Assembly: GCA_022750435.1 (NCBI GenBank)
Contig: JAKIVS010000001.1
Location: 1-64,000 of the forward strand
DNA from: Thermoplasmata archaeon
Lineage (GTDB): Archaea; Thermoplasmatota; Thermoplasmata; Lutacidiplasmatales; UBA184
Direction: 5' to 3'
Length of the DNA stretch: 64,000 nt
The notes beneath the pieces were generated by a model, which saw only the letters and a program-made list of their open reading frames with translations, was not told where the DNA came from and searched no databases. Positions 58,865 through 64,000 of this stretch are shown one piece after another; position 1 is the stretch's first letter, and each line of letters begins with the position of its first letter. A program made the translations under genes and the position numbers.

Positions 58865-60355
58865 CTAGTCCACGTCCGTCTCGGTGAGGTTCGGGTTCGG
58901 GGGGCCCGTGTTCCATACGGACGCCGAGAAGTTGGTCGCGCTTTCGTAGCTCCCCGCGGCGAGCTCGGCCGGCGACATGGGGTAGGAGGCGGCGGTGGCA
59001 TTCGAGGGGAAGAAGACCGGGGGTCGGGCGGTCGCGTTGAAATTGAAGTATCCGAACGGCAGGGGAGCGTGACAGTCGCGCTCGGTGATGCATCCCAGGT
59101 TCAACCGCCACTCGACAAAGTGGAGGAGCGATTCGAAGTATCCGAGGGAGTGGACGATCAGGCCGGCGGGGGTGTAGGGGCTGATCACGAGGAGCGGGAC
59201 CCGGAAGCTGAGTCCGAGCGGGTCGACGTACGGGGGGGCGACGTGGTCGTAGAACCCCCCGTAGTCGTCCCAGCAGACGAACACGGCGGTCGAGCCCCAG
59301 TCCGGGGAGGCTTCGACCGCGTCGACGACGTTGGAGATGAACGATTCGCCGTAGGTGAGATTGTCGGGCGGGTGGTCGGAGAAGGAATTCCCCGGGATCA
59401 CCCAGGAGATGTCCGGTAGGCTCCCGGACGACGCCGCGGCGAAGAAGTCCGAGCGCGGCTCGAAGTGCGACACGTACCAGCCGGTGTACGATTCGGCGCG
59501 CGCCGCGAGGGGGTTGAAGTTGTTGTAGGCGGAGACTCCGCCGGACGGGGCGTTGATCGCGGTCTGGTAGCTGGGGAGGGCCCAGTCGTAGTAGTTCCAG
59601 CTGACCGAGGGCGAGGCGTTCAGCAGGTCCTGGACCGTCTCGGTGGTGTTCGCCTCGTTGAGGTACGTGTGCTGGTAGGTCGTCGTGTCGAATCCGTGGA
59701 GGATCGTGACGGGCGGGGCCTGACCGGCGAGGAGGTACCAGTGGTTCGGGAGCGAGTACGAGAGGGCGGAGGAGAAGAAATCGTCGCCCAGAGCATACTC
59801 CTGCGCGAGGTCCCAGGCGATGGGAAGTTCGGTGCCGTTGTAGTAGCCGAACGGCTCCGACCCGTCGTTCTCCGCCGTGTAGAATCCGTCCATCCGACCG
59901 CCGTCGATCGCTTCGACCGAGGAGTTGTAGACGTGGGGCATGTCCGGGATGGTGAGGTTCGCCAGGGTGTACGGGTACGGGCGAATGCAGCCGCGGGAGA
60001 GGTTCGTGTCGTTGTACGGAATGCACGTTCCGGCCGGGATCCCGTTGGCGACCATCGGACAGTTGGGTCCGACGGACGGGCAATAGCTTCCGAAGAAATT
60101 GTCGAACGCGTGGTTCTCCATCATCAGGATGACGATGTGCTGGATGGGGGTGTCCGACGGCCCCCACGGCGGCGGCTTCTCGTTCGCCGTCTCGACGACC
60201 ACCAGCGGCACCGAAATCGAGACCACGACGATGGCCACGAGGAGGATCGCCTCGACCGGGCCGGAGCGACCCGCGCGACTCGGCGGCGCACGCCGGGAGC
60301 TGGGTGTGGCTCCCGACTCTGTCGCAACGGTCAAGTCGGGCGACGCGCCGTTCAC
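58865..60355 (-). CDS. secreted/membrane-anchored phosphoesterase, paralogue of 43540-45018
   Basis: [59 protein letters not shown]. Confidence 0.92.
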   Translation of the reverse strand: MNGASPDLTVATESGATPSSRRAPPSRAGRSGPVEAILLVAIVVVSISVPLVVVETANEKPPPWGPSDTPIQHIVILMMENHAFDNFFGSYCPSVGPNCPMVANGIPAGTCIPYNDTNLSRGCIRPYPYTLANLTIPDMPHVYNSSVEAIDGGRMDGFYTAENDGSEPFGYYNGTELPIAWDLAQEYALGDDFFSSALSYSLPNHWYLLAGQAPPVTILHGFDTTTYQHTYLNEANTTETVQDLLNASPSVSWNYYDWALPSYQTAINAPSGGVSAYNNFNPLAARAESYTGWYVSHFEPRSDFFAAASSGSLPDISWVIPGNSFSDHPPDNLTYGESFISNVVDAVEASPDWGSTAVFVCWDDYGGFYDHVAPPYVDPLGLSFRVPLLVISPYTPAGLIVHSLGYFESLLHFVEWRLNLGCITERDCHAPLPFGYFNFNATARPPVFFPSNATAASYPMSPAELAAGSYESATNFSASVWNTGPPNPNLTETDVD

Positions 60356-60448
60356 GGGAGGGCGAGCGCCCCCCGGCAGATAGCGGGGCGGGCCCGGGGG
60401 TGCGAGCCCCCGTACGAGCTCCGGGCGCGAGAGCGCCGCGGAGCGGGT

Positions 60449-61345
60449 TCAGTCGCTGCGGACCAACTCGGACGGGCGTCGCGAGAGCGGTCGGAGTCCC
60501 GCGGCCTGGCCCAGTTCCTCGGCGAGGAACGAGCGGAGGCGCTCCCCGTGCTCGGGGTCGCGCAGGGCGAACTCGATGTTCGTCTTCAGCCAGAGGAACC
60601 GGTCCCCGATGTCGTAGCGGGTCCCCTCGAACGTCATCGCGTAGAGCTTCTCGTGCTCAAGGAGTCGCTTGAGGGCGTCCGTCAGCTGCACCTCCCCATT
60701 CCGACCCGGCGGGGTCTTCCGGAGGCACTCGAAGATCGTCGGCGTCAGCCAGTAGGCGCCCGTGATGCCGTAGCGGCTGGGAGCCTCGGCGAGCGAGGGC
60801 TTCTCGACCAGCGAGTGCACCTCGATGACGCCCGGCGAGACCTCGTCGCCGGCGACGATGCCGTAGTCGGAGACCTTGGAGTCGGGAACGACGTCGACGG
60901 CGACGACGCTCGACTTTCCTCCGAGCGCCACGAACTTGTCGTGGAGCTGGCGGAGAAGAGGCACATCGCAGATGTTGATCGTGTCGCCGAGGAGGACGCC
61001 GAACGCCTCGTCGCCCACGTGACGCGCCGCGCACAGGACCGCGTCCCCGAGCCCCTTCGGGCGCCGCTGGCGCACGAAGAAGATGTTCGCCCGCTGGGAG
61101 AGCTCATCGAGGCGACCGAGGGCCCGGTGGTCCCCGTGCTCGGGGCTGTAATCGAAGTGGTCCTCGACGGCGCGCTTCGCGCGCCCCGTGACGATCAGGA
61201 TGTCGTCGCAGCCGGAATCGACGGCCTCTTCGACAACGTACTGGATAATCGGCCGGTCGAGGACGGGGAGCATCTCCTTCGGCATGCTCTTGGTCGCCGG
61301 GAGGAACCGCAGCCCAAGGCCCGCCGCCGGGATCACTACCTTCAT
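60449..61345 (-). CDS. galU: UTP-glucose-1-phosphate uridylyltransferase
   Basis: MKVVIPAAGLGLRFLPATKSMPKEMLPVLDRPIIQYVVEEAV. Confidence 0.96.
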   Translation of the reverse strand: MKVVIPAAGLGLRFLPATKSMPKEMLPVLDRPIIQYVVEEAVDSGCDDILIVTGRAKRAVEDHFDYSPEHGDHRALGRLDELSQRANIFFVRQRRPKGLGDAVLCAARHVGDEAFGVLLGDTINICDVPLLRQLHDKFVALGGKSSVVAVDVVPDSKVSDYGIVAGDEVSPGVIEVHSLVEKPSLAEAPSRYGITGAYWLTPTIFECLRKTPPGRNGEVQLTDALKRLLEHEKLYAMTFEGTRYDIGDRFLWLKTNIEFALRDPEHGERLRSFLAEELGQAAGLRPLSRRPSELVRSD

Positions 61346-61370
61346 GTTCGACTTTCCTCCTGCTTGCTCG

Positions 61371-62837
61371 TCATCCGACACGCCTCGCACCGCCGCGGCG
61401 GGACCGGGCTACCGGTCGCCGCTGGGGGGAAGGCGTTTCCGGAGCATGAATCGTTCGTCCGTCTCCCAGGCGGACCAGCCGGAGCTTTTGGGACGCAGCC
61501 CGCGCCTGGGGGAACGCCCGCCGCAGGTCGACGAGGACCGGTCGGCGCATCCGCCGGGTCCAGGACGACGGCCAGGCGAGGTACTCCGGCCAGGGAACCT
61601 GCAGGACGGCCGCGTCGGCGCCTCGGAGGGCCTCCTCGACGGTGTCCACAGCGGTAACGACGGACTGCACGGAGGCCGGTTCGGCGGCGAGCCAGCGCCG
61701 GAACCCCGCGAGGGCGGCCGGGTCGTGGGCGCGGACTCGGACGCCGTGTCGGGCGAGCTCCTGGGCGATCGGAAGGGCCCTCGACTCGCGGAGGTCGTCG
61801 GTTCCTTCCTTGAACGAGAGACCGAGCAGGGCGACGGTCGCCCCCGCGCCCGGGGGGAGCTGGTCCCGCACGAGGGTGGCCGCGTGGAGGGTCTGGTCGT
61901 CGTTCGCACCGACGATCTGCTCCGCGAGGCGGAGGCGGACCCCCTGGTCCCGGGCCGAGCGGACGAACGCGCGCACATCCTTGGAGAAGCAGCTGCCGCC
62001 GAATCCCGGTCCGGCGCGAAGGAACCGCTCCCCGATGCGCGGGTCGCTCCCGAACCCCCGGACGACGTCGTCCACATCGACGCCGACCCGTTCGCTGAAC
62101 CGGGAGATCTCGTTGGCGAAGGAGATCTTCATCGCGAGGAACGAATTCGCTGCGTACTTCGTCATCTCCGCGCCGGCCGGGGTCACCACGACGAGGGGGG
62201 AATCGAACACCGCGTAGAGCGCCTGCAGGAGCTTCGCCGAGCGGGTGTCCTCGACCCCGACGACGATCCGGTCGGGGTGAAGCGCATCGGCGACCATCGT
62301 CCCCTCCGCCAGGAATTCCGGGTTGCTGGCGACCCCGAGCTCCTCGGGCCCCTTCCCCGCACTGGAGCGCAGGATCGGTGCCAACACCCGCTCGGCGGTC
62401 CCGGGAACGACCGTGCTCTTAACGACGACGAGGCGGAACCCGTCGGCGTGGGCGATCGCGGCGCCCAGGTCGCGCGCCCCCTTCTCGATCGGCCCAAGGT
62501 CGATGCGTCCGTTCGGAAGCGGGGGAGTGGGAAGGCAGAGGAAGAGGATCTCGGAGCTCGCCACGACCTCGCCGATCGAGTCGACCACGCGAAGGCGGCC
62601 CGATGCGGTCTCGGAGGCGACCAGTTCCCCGAGGCCCTCCTCGTGGAACGGGGAGGAGCCCGACCGGACGGTCTCCCGGCGGTCCGCGACGACGTCGTAG
62701 CCGGTGACTTGGACTCCCCGGCGGGCGAACGCGGCGGCGCTGGCGAGCCCCATGTACCCGAGCCCCAGCACTCCGACGGTGGGGGGCGGGGAGCTGCCCG
62801 ACGACTTACGCGGCAACGGTCCTCCCCAGTTCGGCAC
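61371..62837 (-). CDS. ugd: UDP-glucose 6-dehydrogenase
   Basis: VGVLGLGYMGLASAAAFARRGVQVTGYD, GPGFGGSCFSKDVRAFV, SFKEGTDDLRESRALPI. Confidence 0.93.
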   Translation of the reverse strand: MPNWGGPLPRKSSGSSPPPTVGVLGLGYMGLASAAAFARRGVQVTGYDVVADRRETVRSGSSPFHEEGLGELVASETASGRLRVVDSIGEVVASSEILFLCLPTPPLPNGRIDLGPIEKGARDLGAAIAHADGFRLVVVKSTVVPGTAERVLAPILRSSAGKGPEELGVASNPEFLAEGTMVADALHPDRIVVGVEDTRSAKLLQALYAVFDSPLVVVTPAGAEMTKYAANSFLAMKISFANEISRFSERVGVDVDDVVRGFGSDPRIGERFLRAGPGFGGSCFSKDVRAFVRSARDQGVRLRLAEQIVGANDDQTLHAATLVRDQLPPGAGATVALLGLSFKEGTDDLRESRALPIAQELARHGVRVRAHDPAALAGFRRWLAAEPASVQSVVTAVDTVEEALRGADAAVLQVPWPEYLAWPSSWTRRMRRPVLVDLRRAFPQARAASQKLRLVRLGDGRTIHAPETPSPQRRPVARSRRGGARRVG

Positions 62838-63789
62838 GGAAGTGGGCGACGGTCGCGGTGAGGCCCTCGCGGAGGGGGACTTCCGGGCTCCAGCCCAGGT
62901 ATTGGCGGGCCCTCGAGATGTCCGGACACCGACGGCGGGGGTCGTCCGGCGGCGTCGGCGCCAGCTCGGTCTGCAGCCGGACGCCCGTGATCTCGGCCAC
63001 GACCTTCGCGAGCTCCAGCATCGTCGACTCCTTCGGGTTGCCGAGGTTGACCGGGCCGCCGTCCGGGACTGGGTCCGCGGTCATGAAGGCGCGAAGCCCC
63101 CGCACGAGGTCGGAGACGAAGCAGAACGAGCGGGTCTGCTCCCCCGTCCCGTACACCGTCAGGGGGCGACCCTGGAGTGCCTGGGTCACGAAATTCGAGA
63201 CGACTCGGCCATCGTTCGGGTCCATCCGCGGTCCGTACGTGTTGAAGATCCGGGCAATCCGAACGTCGACGGAGTGCACCCGGCGGTAGGCCATGGAGAG
63301 CGCCTCGGCGAACCGCTTGCCTTCGTCGTAGCAGCTGCGGATCCCCACCGGATTGACGCTTCCCCAGTAGGTCTCGACCTGCGGGTGGACCTCGGGGTCG
63401 CCGTAGACCTCGCTCGTGGAGGCCAGCACGACGCGGCACGACGAGCGCCGCGCGGCCTCGAGGACGTTCCGAGTCCCCGCGGCGTTCGCCCACAAGGTCT
63501 CGATTGGATGCGCCTGGTAGGCGGGCGGCGAGGCGGGGGACGCCAGGTGGAAGATCCCCTGGGCCAGCGGAAGGTCGGGAGACGCCGAGAGGTCGGCGCG
63601 CAGGAGCTCGCAGCGACCCGTCGCGAGCGCGTCCTTCAGGTTCTGGTCACGCCCGGTGAGGAAGTTGTCGACGACGACGACCCGGTGGCCGGAGGCGAGG
63701 AGGGAGTCCACGAGGTGGGAGCCGACGAACCCGGCGCCGCCCGTCACGACGAACGGCGTCGACGGCGAGGCGCCCCCGGAGTGGCTCAC
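62806..63789 (-). CDS. NAD-dependent nucleotide-sugar dehydratase, UDP-glucuronate decarboxylase (UXS)-like
   Basis: FVVTGGAGFVGSHLVDSLLASGHRVVVVDNFLTG, HLASPASPPAYQAHPIETL, SCYDEGKRFAEAL, RIFNTYGPRMDPNDGRVVSNF; TATA-like AGATATAGCC about 25 bp upstream of GTG. Confidence 0.92.
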   Translation of the reverse strand: MSHSGGASPSTPFVVTGGAGFVGSHLVDSLLASGHRVVVVDNFLTGRDQNLKDALATGRCELLRADLSASPDLPLAQGIFHLASPASPPAYQAHPIETLWANAAGTRNVLEAARRSSCRVVLASTSEVYGDPEVHPQVETYWGSVNPVGIRSCYDEGKRFAEALSMAYRRVHSVDVRIARIFNTYGPRMDPNDGRVVSNFVTQALQGRPLTVYGTGEQTRSFCFVSDLVRGLRAFMTADPVPDGGPVNLGNPKESTMLELAKVVAEITGVRLQTELAPTPPDDPRRRCPDISRARQYLGWSPEVPLREGLTATVAHFRAELGRTVAA

Positions 63790-63936
63790 GAGGATGGCGG
63801 TCTCGGCAGGCTATATCTGTCTTCGCCCGGGGCGCCGAGTCGCAAAAATCTCCGACGTTTGGCGCTCGCTACCAGGGGTGCGAGGAGTCCGTAGACCCAC
63901 GAGATCGACGGGCTCGCCCGGACGGGAGACGTCCGA

Positions 63937-64000
63937 TTACGGAGTGGCCGCTGTCGGCGCGACCCTCTCCCGCGTCTGGTGCGACTCGAGGAAGTTCCTC
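63937..64000 (-). CDS. C-terminal fragment of an unidentified CDS running off the window
   Basis: Frame reads ...RNFLESHQTRERVAPTAATP*; too short to confirm. Confidence 0.3.
   Translation of the reverse strand, partial: RNFLESHQTRERVAPTAATP

Overview
High-GC window (64 kb) whose content and promoter architecture look archaeal, probably Thermoplasmatota (inferred from a thermopsin-family protein, archaeal-type TIM, ComA, leaderless TATA-box genes and VapBC). Left to right: a partial tRNA-Ile(GAU) on the minus strand; a compact bacterial-type oxidative pentose-phosphate operon (transketolase, transaldolase-PGI fusion, HAD hydrolase, 6PGDH, G6PDH, 6PGL); an alpha/beta hydrolase, an M29-type aminopeptidase and a PPGK-like ROK kinase; a stand-alone RnfD/NqrB-like membrane protein; an ABC-2 exporter; a 2-oxoacid dehydrogenase operon with two E1-alpha genes plus LipB; a stand-alone HsdR_N-like protein; thermopsin-like and G1-like secreted proteins; a GHMP kinase, Nudix and DUF998 proteins; a membrane-anchored coiled-coil protein with a degenerate KaiC/RecA-like C-terminus; pirin, PurT, TIM, ROK kinase, a ComA-wHTH fusion and an NpdG-like protein; a VapBC module with palindromic AT-rich sites; and a surface or exopolysaccharide region (two secreted phosphoesterases, kelch/PKD protein, sulfatase, glycosyltransferases, beta-helix protein, GalU-Ugd-UXS). 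The strongest leads are the complete oxidative PPP operon, the coiled-coil/KaiC-like membrane protein, the ComA-HTH fusion, interlocking inverted repeats at about 45.14 kb, and the duplicated VapBC-type palindromic sites. All family calls come from reading motifs in the translations; no database search was run.
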